Shown here: one piece after another, positions 45,769 through 59,244 of the stretch
Layout of the letters: each line of letters starts with the position of its first letter
Position numbering within the stretch: position 1 is the first letter of the stretch
Source: Aquilaria yunnanensis
Lineage: Eukaryota > Streptophyta > Magnoliopsida > Malvales > Thymelaeaceae
Direction of reading: 5' to 3'
Length of the DNA: 64,000 nucleotides
Assembly (NCBI GenBank): GCA_039654915.1
Contig: CM077597.1
Coordinates: 41,886,001-41,950,000 of the forward strand
Made by a program: the position numbers and the translations under genes
The notes under the pieces: generated by a model
Seen by the model: the letters and a program-made list of their open reading frames with translations, nothing else
The model's database searches: none
What the model was told of the DNA's origin: nothing

Positions 45769-47182
45769 TGTTAGTGTTGTACCCAAAAAGCCAATCATGA
45801 GATGATTGTATTTTTTCACATTGAGTCATGATATTTTATTAAGGCATTAATCCAGCAATTATGTTTGTTGTTTTGTTTCTGCGTAACGTAATAAACATAA
45901 TTGTAACCCTACAATAATGATATTCTCAAATGTCCCTAGTCTAGTATTGTTGTGGAGTGGGTTGCAATAATACATAACGACTAGCATATTTGAAGACTAA
46001 TATGAGATATGTAGTCTACATAAGGGTACAAGTTGGAGAACTTGTGTACTGGACCGACCCACCATGAGAACACTACATGGATCATTATATGAGTGTCATA
46101 AGTGATTCTCATAATGATCGTGGTATATGCAGTCATTTGACCTAAGGTCATCAAGGTTCCCTACATGTGAGTCACATACTTTAATATTTTTCTTTGTTGC
46201 TCGTAACTGAGTGAACTTGAAGGAGATCATTGGGTATGTCACATATCATGCGGAGGGATTTGTATGATCAAGATGGGATTTGTCCCTCCTATGTAACGGG
46301 AGTGATATCTTCGGGCCCCTTAATAAAGTAAGACTTAGAAAATGCATGGCCATGCTCGGATGAGTTGATATACGATATCAATGTCATCAGTTTAAGTTGG
46401 TCTACTCGGTAATCAAGAAACCAAAGATTAGGCTATACGAGAGTGACACATTCCATGTCTCATGCTTAGTCTTGATATATTGGACAAAAGGACAATGACA
46501 TATATCGGTAATGATCATAAAGGTTTAGTCAAATCACTGACAATCTTGTCACTTGGGTAGCAATGATGTGTTGCTAGACACCGCTCATTGCTTATGATCA
46601 TAAATGTGATTTATGATCATTGCCAACGTGGTAAAAGCCTATTGGGTCGCACACATAGAGCTATTTGGATCATTAGAGTGCATGGGCTAATAATTTGGGT
46701 TTTAGTTTCACAATAATTTCGTGTTAATAATGGGCCCAATAGTTGAGCCATTATTAAGCCCAAAATTAAAGCCTAATTGGATTAGGGCTTTGAAACCCAT
46801 TAGGCCTAGAAGTTGAGTCTCACTATAAATACAACTTTTAGTGAGAAATTCACAGCTTCTTGCCCTAGCATTCCAAAAGGACAGCCGCACTTTTTTCTTG
46901 CAATTCCTTGGAGGACGCAAGCTAACACTGCGAGCGCAAGAGAAATGCATCTGCTGGGATGTGGTGGAAGCGTGGTGATCCCGAGAGACTCGTGTGGATT
47001 CCATAAAGAGCCTGAACACGTCAACTGTTCAGGTTTTGTGATTCGACTCTATAGTTGAGTGAGAGATCTCAATAAAAAATTAGATATGAAAATTTTCGAA
47101 CACCTGGTTTACCCCATTTCACTTGGATCCTGGACAGTTTCGTTTAAATTCCGCTGCGCTGTTTGGCTCCCGAAACCCAACA
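45769..47182 (+). mobile_element. Solo LTR, 1414 bp, plus orientation
   Basis: Begins TGTTAGTGTTG and ends CGAAACCCAACA, with near-matching 5-bp flanks CCTAA (45764-45768) and CCCAA (47183-47187). TATAAATA on the plus strand near 46825 sets the orientation. It aligns end to end with the inverse of 50986-52401. No internal retroelement sequence is present, so it arose by LTR-LTR recombination. Short frames inside it (about 46700-47058) are LTR sequence, not genes. Confidence 0.88.
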
Positions 47183-48815
47183 CCCAAGTCATTGATGAAG
47201 GTTCCCCTAAAGGTCCCTCTACCTTCATCTTCAATGCTAAAGGTTGTGCAAGTTAAAGGGTCACCAGACACTGCCCTAAATAGTTAAAAACAAAAGATCA
47301 GAAAAGTACTTTCACGTCCCAGAGGACATATGCTTCAAGAGGGAACCGATGCTAGGTATCTTTGTTTGGTGTCCATTCAAATTTTTCTGTCAAGTCCCTA
47401 GAGAATGTTGCTAATTTCGATATTGTGCACCTTTCAGCCATTCTCTAAAAAAGTTCTAAGGGGAAGGACCTTATTAATGTTGATCCCTTTTGGACAGTGC
47501 TGCCTCCAGCTCTAATACTTTTCCCTCTTTTGGTGCCCATGAGAGTCATCCAATGAAGGCACCAAAAGCCATATTGATCTCTTTGAACGGCTAGGTGAAA
47601 AAGCCATCAGGGCCTACCCAACAGCCCCCACCGTGATGATAGGCTGGATGCCTATTTCCAACTAGAGATTTTAGTGCATAAGTCGGGGCTTTGGCAAAAG
47701 AAGTTGATAGAATAAAGGGGGATCACCCCTTGAATTACTCTTTGACCCCCAATGGGCTATTAGCCAATAAGGCAACTTCGGAAGACAAGGGTGATAACCC
47801 TAATTATTTGTTGGACGACCTGTGTCTCTACTAGACCACCATCACCTAGCTTACCCATTCCAATGAGACAGGCCCACATTCTTGTTAGTGGCCCCTATCT
47901 TTATTCAGGTAAAAGTTTATCAATCTTTTCCTTAGTCCTTTGTTGTGTTAGAATCATACTTACCTTATAGTGTTTTATATGAGGCCCTCATAACCTAATC
48001 CACTAGGGGGAAGGTTACTACCTAAGAGGGCAAACTCTAGGAGGCTTCATTTCAAATACATGAGTTTATGAGGATGAAGAATGAATGCACTTAAGCAGCA
48101 ACTCAAGAATGTAAAAGCCGTCTGATCCCAAGCAATTATGGAATAGGACTTACCGTAGAAAAGGTTAAAGTATTAAAGGGTAGCCTTGGAGTCCAAGCAA
48201 AAGCTCTTCGATAAACAGGCCATCAAGAAGCATAATGCAATAGATACTTCCAAGGAGAAATTGAAAAGGGAAAGTTAACAATGGCAAAAGATAAAATCCC
48301 TTAAAAGGTAGCTAGAAGCACTTGGCAAAAAATTGTCAAGTAACAAGGCTAGCCTCTAGTAAGAGGGCCCCAACATAAAGGTGGGGCCTTGCATTAAAGG
48401 TTCCCCAATGGAAGTTTAAGGGCCCGCTGTAGGGGCGGGGCCTAGTGCTTAGAAGGAAACGCCTTCTCTTGTTGATCATGCCTTAAGCATCAAGTAGGTC
48501 GTGAGAGGGCTTAAAGCCTACTCACTTAGCTATCAAGAGCTCTGTCGATTGGTGAATTAGTGGGTGAATGAGCTTAAAGTAGTGAATCATGGGCTCTATA
48601 GGGCATTTGACAGGCAGGCTGTCAGCGAATATTTCAACAGCTTCTTGCCCCATCAATATCAAATTCATAAAAGACACTCAAACTTAGACCTCTCCATCTT
48701 GAGTTCCTTAGAAACCATTGGAGATGACTTCAATGACAGCAATAAAGAAGGCAAACTTGTATCTGCCCCTCCAATTGAAAAGGTTATTGTCAAGGACCCG
48801 GCCAAAGAGCAATAG
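47183..48815 (+). pseudogene. Opposite-strand gene of element D, 3' part, decayed
   Basis: Continues the plus-strand gene after the solo LTR. Lys/Glu/Gln-rich strings typical of a coiled coil appear at about 48060-48360. A short open end at 48564-48815 (VNELKVVNHGLYRAFDRQ, SEYFNSFLPHQYQIH) stops at TAG 48813-48815. An AT-rich tail with TTATTAATGCAAG follows and may be the old polyadenylation region. Confidence 0.45.
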
Positions 48816-50985
48816 TGTGACGATGATTTATAGGCCTCATTCCTTTGTATTTTCTTTTGTTTTTGTTATTCCTTTGTAATATCCAATTATTAATGCAAGC
48901 AAAAATTTATGAAGTATTTATGTTTACTTGTTTGTAATTGCTTGTTTGCCTTCATTTTCCTATTCGCATTACCTTCTAGCCTTATTTATTACTTCATTTT
49001 GATGCATTTGGAGATTTTTAGGGCTAATGTCCTTATTTTGTGCTTAGAGCACAAGTCTTCATTAGGCTTTTTACTACCTTGTTGGTCCTTAAAATGGCAT
49101 AGACGTTGATTTTTTATCTAAACTTTTTCTTGGTCTTATTACACCTTAGCTTTCTTTGTAGTGAATTATGGCCCCAAAGCCCTGAATTTAATACCACTAG
49201 TAGGCTATTATGGAACTATAATTCTACTTAGGTTACAATTGGTTAGTTATTACTTGTGAAATATCTTAAATTATTATGTGCAACTAGTTATTTAGCCTAC
49301 CCTACATAGAAAGTATGCATGTGTCATTGTGGCTATGCAATAATAATTAAATAAAAATAACATTGAAATTAGTGTTGTGGCAATTAACAAAAACACAATT
49401 CAAAATGAGACAAGATATAAAACTTTGGTTGCTTTAACTTCAAGTAATAACTGTGTGCATACATCCTAATCTTATATACATTTAAATGTAACCTTAGTGT
49501 TATACACACTAATGAACACTAATAGAGGCAACACTTAGTATAAAGAGTATACCATAAATATACAAATTACATAAGTTTGCTAAGATCTATCCTTAACTTT
49601 TCACCCAAGCAAACTAGCTTCAAGGGATAACCATACTTTCCTTGTGCTCATTTAGCCTTAAACTAAAAGGCAAACACTTTGGTTAGTATTAACTTATGTT
49701 ACAAGTAACTTAGAAATGTACGATTTTCCACTTAGAGAGCACCTTTAAACCAATAAAACTTAGCCTTAACAGCTGCTTCTTACCAACTATTAAGCTTGAA
49801 CTAACCCGTTTAATACCTGCACAACACTTAATGGGTGAGTACTCGAAAGTACTTAGTAAGGGATTTGGCACCTGCAAGATAAATAAATGTAAGCATGCAA
49901 GCAACACAACCATACATATATAAGAAATAAAGCAGTCAAGTAACCAATAGTACAACTTATAACAAGAATAAGGATACTGGCCCTCATATCCCATGCCAGC
50001 ACTTAACCAACCCCATGAAGCCTTCTTACGGGCACTTTAAAGTAAGTCATTGCTTACTTAACCCTTGCCCGCCTCTAACGGGATACTTAGAGTAAGTCAT
50101 CACTTACTCCTCTCTTACCTGTCTCTTCCTCTTAACTTATTGTGCAAAGTAGCCACCTTATAAGGTTTCAACTTGTCAAGCTCTTAAAGCTTAGCTTAGG
50201 GCTCTTTAGTGACTTACTTACTAAACCATAAGGTTTGGTTGGGATTCTTTTAGGTTGCCACTTCATTTCCCAAAGGTCTAAGACCTCCCACTAGGGCCAA
50301 TGAAGAATCTGAAATCCGCCTTAATCACCTTAGTGCTCCTTTAACAACTTGAGCGCTTTAACCCCCTTAGCCACCTTTCCTTACCTTAATTTAACTACAC
50401 CATTTAGCTATCATTTAAATCATGCATAATTCCTAACTTAGGAATGAGTTTAGAACCAATTGAATTTACAGAACATCTTAGAATGGCCTAATGATGATAA
50501 TTGAGAAATTGGTGCATTCTTAGGGTGCCCCGAGCTTGAGCGGCTTGGGCATTTACAATGCTGTTGGCAACGTGTTACCAAGGATAACAACACACGGGTT
50601 TCTTGAAGCATAGTTGGTGACGTGTCGCCAATGGCCTGACAACATTTTGTGGTCTTATGCGATCTTGCACAAAACTTGCTCAATCTTTCGATCCATAAGG
50701 CCAATTCAAATGGGTCTTCTTCCTACTTTATTCCCACATGTAGTAATACATTTCTATGCATTATTTGAGCTAAACTAACTTGAATCCCTGACCTCAAATG
50801 AAGAATTTCTCAAATCAAGCAACTATTCACTTTAAGCCTAACCTAGCACCAATGGCTTCCAATTTTGATTTATTTGCAAATCAGGCACCACAATCACTTT
50901 GTCAAGACCATTTCTAACTCATTGATACCATTAGAACCAATCCATAGCTTAACAAGTATCTTATCTCACAAATTTAGCTTGAAAT
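48816..50985. other. Non-coding repetitive-looking sequence inside element D
   Basis: No supported frame. Two degenerate copies of the TTGGCGACGTGTCGCCAA palindrome occur at 50564-50581 and 50613-50632. It is probably part of another inserted element whose ends I could not place. Confidence 0.5.
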
Positions 50986-52401
50986 TGTTGGGTTTCGGGA
51001 GCCAAACAGCGTAGCGGAATTTAACTGAAACCCTCCAGGATCCAAGTGAAACGGGGTAAACCGGGTGTTCAAAAATTTCATACCTAATTTTCGGTTGAGA
51101 TCTCTCACTCAACTGTAGAGTCGAATCACAAAACCTGAATAGTTGACGTGTTCAGGCTCTCTATGGTATCCACACGAGCCTCTCGGGATCACCACGCTTC
51201 CACCGCGTCCCGGCAGATGCGTTTCTCTTGCGCTCGCAGTGCTAGCTTGCGTCCTCCAAGGAATTGCAAGAGAAGAGTGCGGCTGTCCTTTTGGGAGGCT
51301 AGGGCAAGGAGACCTGCGAATTTCTCACTTAAAAGTTGTATTTATAGTGAGACTCAACTTCCAGGCCTAATGGGTTTCAAAGCCCTAATCCAATTAGGAT
51401 TTAATTTCGGGCTTAATAATGGCTGAACTCTTTGGCCCATTATTAATACGAAATTAAAGTGAAACCATAACCCAAATAATTAGCCCATGCACTCTAATGA
51501 TCCAAATAGCTCTATGTGTGCGACCCAATAGGCTCTTGCCATGTTGGCAATGATCATAAATCACATTTATGATCATAAGCAATGAGCGGTGTCTAGCAAC
51601 ACATCATTGCTACCCAAGTGACAAGATTGTCGGTGAATCGACTAAACCTTTATGATCATCACCGATATATGCCATTGTCCCTTTGTCCAAGATATTAAGA
51701 CTAAGCACGAGACATGGAATGTGTCACTCTCGTATAGCCCAATCTTTGGTTTCTTGATTACCGAGTAGACCAACTTAAACTGACGACATTGATATCATAT
51801 ATCAACTCATCGGAGCATGGACATGCATTTTCTAAGTCTCACTCTATCAAGGGGCCCAAAGATATCACTCCCGTTACATAGGAGGGACAAATCCCATCTT
51901 GATCATACAAATCCCTCCGCATGATATGTGACATACCCAATGACCTCCTTCAAGTTCACTCAGTTACGAGCAACAAAGGAAAGTATCAAAGTATGTGACT
52001 CACATGTAGGGAACCTTGATGATCTTAGGTCGAAGGACTACATATACCATGATCACTATGAGAATCACTTATGACACTCATATAACGATCCATGAAGTGT
52101 TCTCATGGTGGGTCGGTCCAGTACACAAGTTCTCCAACTTGTACCCATATGTAGACTACATATCTCATATTAGTCTCCACATATGCTAGTCATTATGTAT
52201 TATTGCAACCCGCTCCACAATAATACTAGACTAGGGACGTTTAAGAATATCATTATTCTATGGTTACAATTATGTTTATTACGTTACGCAGAAACAAAAC
52301 AACAAACAAAATTGCTGGATTAATGCCTCAATAAAATATCATGACTCAATGTGCAAAAATACAATCATCTCATGATTGGCCTTTTGGGCACAACACTAAC
52401 A
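50986..52401 (-). mobile_element. Solo LTR, 1416 bp, minus orientation
   Basis: TGTTGGGTTTCGGG at the low end and CACTAACA at the high end, flanked by a perfect 5-bp duplication GAAAT (50981-50985 and 52402-52406). Inverse match of the solo LTR at 45769-47182. Frames at 51143-51426 are LTR sequence. Confidence 0.92.
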
Positions 52402-55400
52402 GAAATCACCAAGAACAAGCTAGAACTCTTCGAATGCTCTGAGATAGTTGAAATTCTTGCTTGAGGCTTGTTGTGATAGCTTTGAGGGCTTTAATTTTAT
52501 GAAAATCTTAGGCTAAAGTGAGGTTTTACGGTGGGATAGTGTGGTGGAGGACAGAGCAATGGGTTAGGCTCAAGGAAGGAGAAGATGAATAGTGGAGCTT
52601 TAGCTCTAAAATATCTTTTTTTAACCCAATCCTTCATTCACCCTTAATCTTGCTTAGCCTTTTAATTAACTTAGCTAAGCCCCTTACTTAGGAACTAATA
52701 AAATATTTTTAGCCTCCAATGAAAGAGTACTAACCTCTCAACTTAGCCCCTAAGCTAATCACACACTTAAAGAAATAAAAAACACTTAAGCCTTCAACTT
52801 TGCAACTTGGTGCACTTAAGCCCTTCCTCATCACTTATTGATTCTAATGAGTCACAACACGTATGGTCTTTACAATTTTAGTTACTTTCACTTACATGAA
52901 AATAATTTTACTAAAATTACCACTATGCCACCAACTTAGATCAAAATTACTATTTCTGCTATCCATTCTGGGATAGTCCAATTATGGTGCCAAAATTGTA
53001 CATTTAGACTCCCAGGATTGGTAATGTTCTGTAGGCCATCAGAATACTACCCTTAGTGTGCATACCCAAGTGGCCTTCTTAGGCACTATGTAAACACATG
53101 CATATTGGTCCAACCATCACACACATATTCACATTTCATGCACACTATGGCATCAAAGAGGGAAAACACTACCACAAGTCTTAATCTTGGGTAACACACA
53201 TTATGCCATCTTGTTAAGTTCTGGTTACCAACTATTGGACCGGTAACTTTCACTAATAAACTGTATCCTTATAGCTATATACCACCTATTTTCTTTACTC
53301 CATTATCAAGTAGAGACTTAGAGAAAATCAAGAAATTTTTTTTTACATCAATAGCCCACCTATGGACCAAGTTATGGATTTTTTAAGTTGGTTACAAAAT
53401 TCTGACCAAATGAACAGTAACTTAGCCAACTTTGCAACATCATATCTTTGGATATAGGGCTCCAAATTTAGAAATTCCAAATGCCAGTTCAACCTATAGA
53501 TGTTCTTTAGGTGTAGTCCAAATTTCATACGAAGATTCCTTCTACACAGGGAGATATAGAACTTTAAGTGCAGAGTCAAAATTCTGGTCACTTTATGACC
53601 ATTTTGCCCATACAAAATTTCATAAGTGTGCAAACACTTCATTTACAAGGGAAAAGCCCTCCAAGGCTACCCCATATATATTCATTACACATATGAAATA
53701 TATTCCCTTGCATTTAACAACCATATGTTGCTAAAATACAATTTACAAGTAAGCAGCCCATTATTCACACTTAGGTAGCTTTGCACCACATCACATACAC
53801 AGTCAAAACATTACTCAAATGTTCACATACTTGTCTCATTTTACACACACTATATGTACATCCATACATGTACTACACACTAGTCTTAACTCAGCTAAAC
53901 ACACACCCTAAGTTACAGGAGTGCCTGAGACACAATGGATTCTAGAATAGGATGCTGGGCAGCTACGGCACAACACAATAAGTACCATCACTAAAAATAC
54001 CAAATGTGCTTCTAAAATCACCAAACTTTCCAAATCACAACTAGACATATGGAAGTTCATGTACCTGAAATTTTAGATCAAAACTCAAACTAAAAATATC
54101 AGTTTGAATATGATCTTTCTGCTAGACCTGAAATGACAGAATTGAGGAGAGTAAGTTTTCTTGAGAAACTTAGTAAAGGTAGCACTTGGATTCAATAGGC
54201 AATGCAACCATCATTAAAAACTGCATCCAAAGACACAAAAACACAAAAACCACAATACATATATACAAGATATAGCAACCAAATGCAGTAGCCATTCGCA
54301 ACAAACAAACACATGAAATGTGGCAGCAACATATACCATAGGTTAGTCTATAAAACATGCAATAAACTTAAATAAATCCTCAAGCTAATGCTTAGTCTTA
54401 GGAGGATTTTAACAATAGTTAGTACTAACTTTGGGCTCTATAAACCTTCATTTCATTGCCATCTTTGCGCACTTCACACTAGGTCACAAAACCTTTAATA
54501 AGTGCACTCCCCTCACTAAGCTTGGTTCATCAAGCTTATGGCTCTCTTCCAAGCTTAGCCCTAGTTCTATGGATACTTGAATATTATAGTAAGTAATCCA
54601 TGAGAGCAAGAGAACTCTTACCAAAGTGGGTAGGCCAAAAATCAAGCTTGTTCTTTAAAGTATCCAAGTAATAGCTCTAGTTTGCTTCCAATTGCTTCCT
54701 TTTACCTTCATTTTAATCAATTGTAAGTTTGAAGGTGTGGTGGCTATGGAGGAAGTGTGGCTGTGTTCTTGGGTTGGAGGAGGCAAAAAAAGAGAGAGAT
54801 ATAAGTGATCTAGCCACTTAAATGGCCTTAAATGAGCTTAAAGGCACAAAACACACTTAATAAGCTTAACCTTGCTTTATGTCATTTTCCTTCTCACTAA
54901 TTATGGTTTCTTTGTATTAAAATCATTTGTACATATGCACCCAACATTTTTTACTATTTATCAAGCCTTGGCTGCCTCTCTGTGGTGGGATAATTCCACA
55001 ATTCCACCCTTTGACTTAGGTCAAAATCTTGAACACCTTACGGTTTACACTAAGACATTTAGGTCCTTAATGCTTTTAGTGTTTCCTTTGTCCAAACTTG
55101 TCTTCCATGAGCAATTTGGTCCTTCAATAGGACTTTCATACCATTCATGTCTTTCCCATAACTCTCCAAGTCTCTTTCTTGAGTTTGCAATTGAGTACCC
55201 GAATTTCCAAAACCTTACAAAAAAGTCCATAGGTTGATTGACAAACAAGCAATCTTTAAGGCTTTTCTTGGGGGGCCAAGTTACCAACTTGGAACAGTTT
55301 TAAGAAGTTGTTGATCATGCCTTTTACCCCCCCCCCCCCCCCACACTTCAATCACTATGGTGAGAATTACACAATATAATGGTTTTTAGCCATTATGACA

Positions 55401-55929
55401 CACTTGTAATTCTCCAATTTTTGTGAGTTGTAAAAATTTCACCTTTTTAAAACTTTTAGGTGGCAATTTACACTTAGGAACCATTATAAAGCTTACTTTA
55501 GTTGCTTGATTTGCTTAATAACACACTTAATTTGAGGGCTAAGTTTGGGATTCACTTACCTTTGCATCCAAACTAGTTGAAGTGCTTGGACGGCCTTTAC
55601 ATTCTAACTTAGACCTTAGGTTTGTTTTGGCCTTATTTCAGCTTCTTCAGGGGTTTTCCTCCCATCATAGAAGTTTAAGTTGAATGTGAGGTATCGTGTT
55701 TCTATTTTTGCTACTTGGGGCTTATAGTCGTAAGGACAGTTTCCCCTTTTTGTATAGCATCTTTACGCTTAGTAGAGGGTTATAGCTTTCGATTACTATG
55801 CAAGCCTTTGCAAGGGTTGGTTCTCCTAGTTGTCAAGCCCTTAAAGATCGTAGGTAAAATGGGGAACCTTTTAGAGTAAGTGCTTTATTTTTGGAATAAA
55901 ATATATGGAGAGTATTCTCGAATAATGCT
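52402..55929. other. Non-coding sequence inside element D
   Basis: AT-rich and repetitive-looking, with no supported gene. A run of 16 C at 55327-55342 stands out. A short inverted repeat (GAGAATTACA ... TGTAATTCTC) surrounds 55361-55420. The stretch from about 55560 may be the distal 3' part of element D. Confidence 0.5.
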
Positions 55930-56800
55930 TGATATCATAACCAAAAGTTAGGTGATGTAAGGTTGTAGATCATCTGAGTGATAAGTCATAGGTAGTATTT
56001 TGCCATAGGAATTTGATAACTTGTAAACCGCTAGTCTACCTTTACAGTTTACAATATGTGATCTATCAAAATTAGGCCTCATTGGTCCATAACCACCCAG
56101 GTTCTTTCATATAAATTCTAACTTTAGAAGGACCATTCCTCCTGCTTGAATAGGCTCTCTTTTTACCTTTGCATCATGGGCTTTAGATGCCCTTTGTCTG
56201 AATGCCCGCATTGCAGTCCAGTCTCTTCTTTGAGTTTTTATATAAGGTCCAACATAACCCTCAAGCCATCATTCATATCTTTAGCATCAAACATTTAGAT
56301 TCATAGTGTTGGCTATGTAATTTTGACAGGGATTAGTGCCTTTATTCCATAGATGAAGAGTAAATGGACTTTTTCCTGATCACCTTCTAGGAATCATATG
56401 ATAGTCCCAAAGCATGCTCTGTAATTCCTCTATCCACCATCCTTTGGCATTATCTAACCTCCTTTTTAGACCTTCTATGATGCTGTAATTAGTTACCTCT
56501 ATTTGGCTGTTTGATTAGGGGTAAGCTATGGGGGAAAAGTAAAAGTAGATGCCTTTTTTTTTTAGTAAATCTCCATACTAGGGCTTTATTGAACTTCTAA
56601 TGATTATCAGTGATGATGGCTTATTGCCATTCAAAGCAATAGATAATATATTTCCAAAGGAATTTTATCACTTAAGGGGCCATAATGATTGCCAAAAGGT
56701 TCTACTTCTACCCATTTGATGAAGTAGTCCACAGCCACAATGCAGAGGTATATTCAAACAAGGGTAATCATTGGATGTAAGAGTTCAGCTAATAGGAGTG
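55930..56800 (-). pseudogene. element D integrase remnant
   Basis: The core is readable on the minus strand near 56640-56760 as VAVDYFIKWVEVEPFGN, and further down as QIEVTNYSIIEGLKRRLDNA then KGWWIEELQSMLWDYHMIP (about 56380-56520). The C-terminal part follows (about 55930-56200). Several stops and frameshifts break it. Confidence 0.75.
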
Positions 56801-57179
56801 ACATTTTAGCACAAGATCTTGGGTATTTTTCCTATCATTAGCAAAAAGTACCCTTGTCTTAACACTTTGTGAGCTATAGAGTCGGACCCGATATGGGCAC
56901 CATAGTCATTAATGTGGAGTTCCTTGAATGTCTCTAGGCCCTCACTAGTCGGCAAGTACTTTTACAGGGTTCTAGAGAAACCTTTCCTGTATAGGTGCTC
57001 ATTTATGATGATTAATCATCCTAAACAAATTGTTACTTCTTTCAACTCTTCAGACATCTTGTTCAAGTTTTCTTTTTTCCAACAAAAGCCATTTTGGCTT
57101 TCTCTAGTTATGGTCCCTAAGGGCTCATTGTTCTAGAAAGTGTATTGAGGGCTATAGCTATTCCTTTGTCACGACTAAT

Positions 57180-57500
57180 TATCAGCCTTTTGATAGGGCA
57201 TCAACCCTCATGTTTTTAGCCCTTGGGACTTTTTTTAACATATACATGGTCAAATAGTTTCATTAAATCTTTAATCAAGCGTAAGTATTTTTAGAGTGTG
57301 TGATCTTTCACCTTGCTACCTTAGTTTTTTAGTTAATGATTAGTTGCAAGTCATTATAGACCACCAAGTATTGTATTTCTGCTTGGCCAACCATCATTAG
57401 TCCACCTAGCAAGGCTTTGTATTCCATTTTGTTATTGGTTATTAGGAAGCAAATTTGATTTGAGCATTACCTTAATATCCAAAGGGCCTTTTAAGATGAC
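57180..57500 (-). pseudogene. element D RNase H-like remnant
   Basis: Strings EYKALLGGLMMVGQ and LVVYNDLQLIIN (about 57340-57440) and KKVPRAKNMRVDALS (about 57180-57260, across frames) match the RNase H type that follows the normal RNase H in Tat-lineage elements. Stops lie between them. Confidence 0.65.
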
Positions 57501-58030
57501 CCTTTCCTCTTGTCATCACGATTAGAGGCTTCATCAATGTGCATTTCACAAGAAGGGTCATCTAGTTTTTCCTTTGCAATGTGGCCTCCTTTGGCTAGTG
57601 TCATCTCAGCTTCGAAGTCTGCTAGTGTCTATGTTTTCATGGCCTTTCAACACTCGTATTATATATCAAACTCAAACAGTTCAATACACCATTTGGCTAG
57701 TTTCCCAAAGTGGTATAGCTTCTGAAGGATGTTTTTCAATGATAGTCCTATTCTGAGGATGATATTATGTGTTTGGAAGTATGGCCTCAACTTTCTCGAG
57801 GCTATAAAGAGGGAAAATACTTCATTCTACAACAAAGACTACAATGACTTTACCCCTAGAGGGTTTGACTAACGTTGTAGACAGGCCACTATTTTGCTTT
57901 CTTTTCTTGGACTATTACTACGCTAATCGAGTTGTTGGTGACAACTAGGTATAATATTAATGGGGCCAAAGGATATGGTTGTTTATGTGTGGGGGGTTGC
58001 ATTAAATAGTCTTTTATTTGCTTAAAGCCT

Positions 58031-58720
58031 TCATGTACTCATCCATCCATTTAACTTATGCCTTTTTCTTAAGGGTTCAGAAGAAAGGTGACATCGGTCC
58101 CTAAATTTAGAGAAGTGCTCAAGGGCTATCAACCTTCCTGCAAGTTTTTGGATGTCCTTCTTGTCATTTAAATTAGGCATCATCAAGATAACATCAATTT
58201 TGTTAGGGTTGGTATCGATCCCTCTTTTAGAAACCACATAGCCTATGAATCTGCCTGTTATGATCCTAGATGTACATTTTTATGGTTAAGGTGCATATTG
58301 AACTATCTTATACGCCAAAAGCGCTCCCTAAGATCATCAATGTGTGATCCAGCCCTACTTTTGATGAATATATCATTTGCCTACACCTTTATGTTGCACC
58401 TCAATTGATCCATAATTAACTTATTCATCAACCGTTGATAAATGACCCCAGTATTCTTAAGACTGAAGGGCATTCATTGGTAGCAATAGATAGCCTATTT
58501 CGTGGTAAAGGCAGTATACTCTTCATATTTTGGGTTAGTTTTGATATGATGGTATTCACTGAATACATCCATGAAGGTAAAAACCTTGAATTCCACGGTG
58601 GCATTGACCAGCTAGTCAATGCCGACAATGGGCAAAGGTCTTTTGCATAGGCATCATTAAGGTTCGTATAATCTATGCACATATGCCAGTCACTGTTCTT
58701 TCTTTTGGCCAAAACTATGT
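58031..58720 (-). pseudogene. element D reverse transcriptase remnant
   Basis: The start of RT at 58428-58712 shows SDWHMCIDYTNLNDAYAKD. The thumb region at 58031-58237 shows VSKRGIDTNPNKIDVIL and LAGRLIALEHFSKF. The catalytic centre between them is unreadable because of frameshifts and stops. Confidence 0.8.
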
Positions 58721-59244
58721 TGGCTAGCTAATCCAAGTATTGTACTTTTCGGACAATGCTTGCCTCTAAAAGGCTTTTGACCTTGCCCCTTACAAAATAT
58801 CTTCTCTCCAGAGCCATATTCTTTTTGTTGTGTTGTAGTGGTTAAGCTAAGGGGTCACCCTGTAGTTTATACGTGATGACTTTAGGGTTTATCGCTATCA
58901 TATCACTTGTGGACTACACAAATTTGTATATGTTAGTTCATAAAAATTCAATTAATGAATCTTTTTCTTGGTCAAGAAGGTCTTTGCCAATTTTGACTAT
59001 CTTGCTAGCCACTATCTTGCCTTCATTTGAGACTTTTGATAATGGGGCTCTGGACTCATTGTCAAAGCACTTTTCGTTCCTTCTATTGGAATTAGAATTA
59101 GCTACCCCCTATTACCTTAACAACCTGATAGATTGGCTATGTATTTTCACATTAACGCCTGATTGGCATAAAAGTAGCACCACCCACAAAGGTAGCAAAA
59201 ACCGTTGTTAGCCATTTAATATTGGCCTTAATATGAAATTGTAC

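Noticed and set aside
46708..47058. Several overlapping frames on both strands, also seen near 51143-51426
   Set aside because: They fall inside the paired solo LTRs and have no family resemblance.
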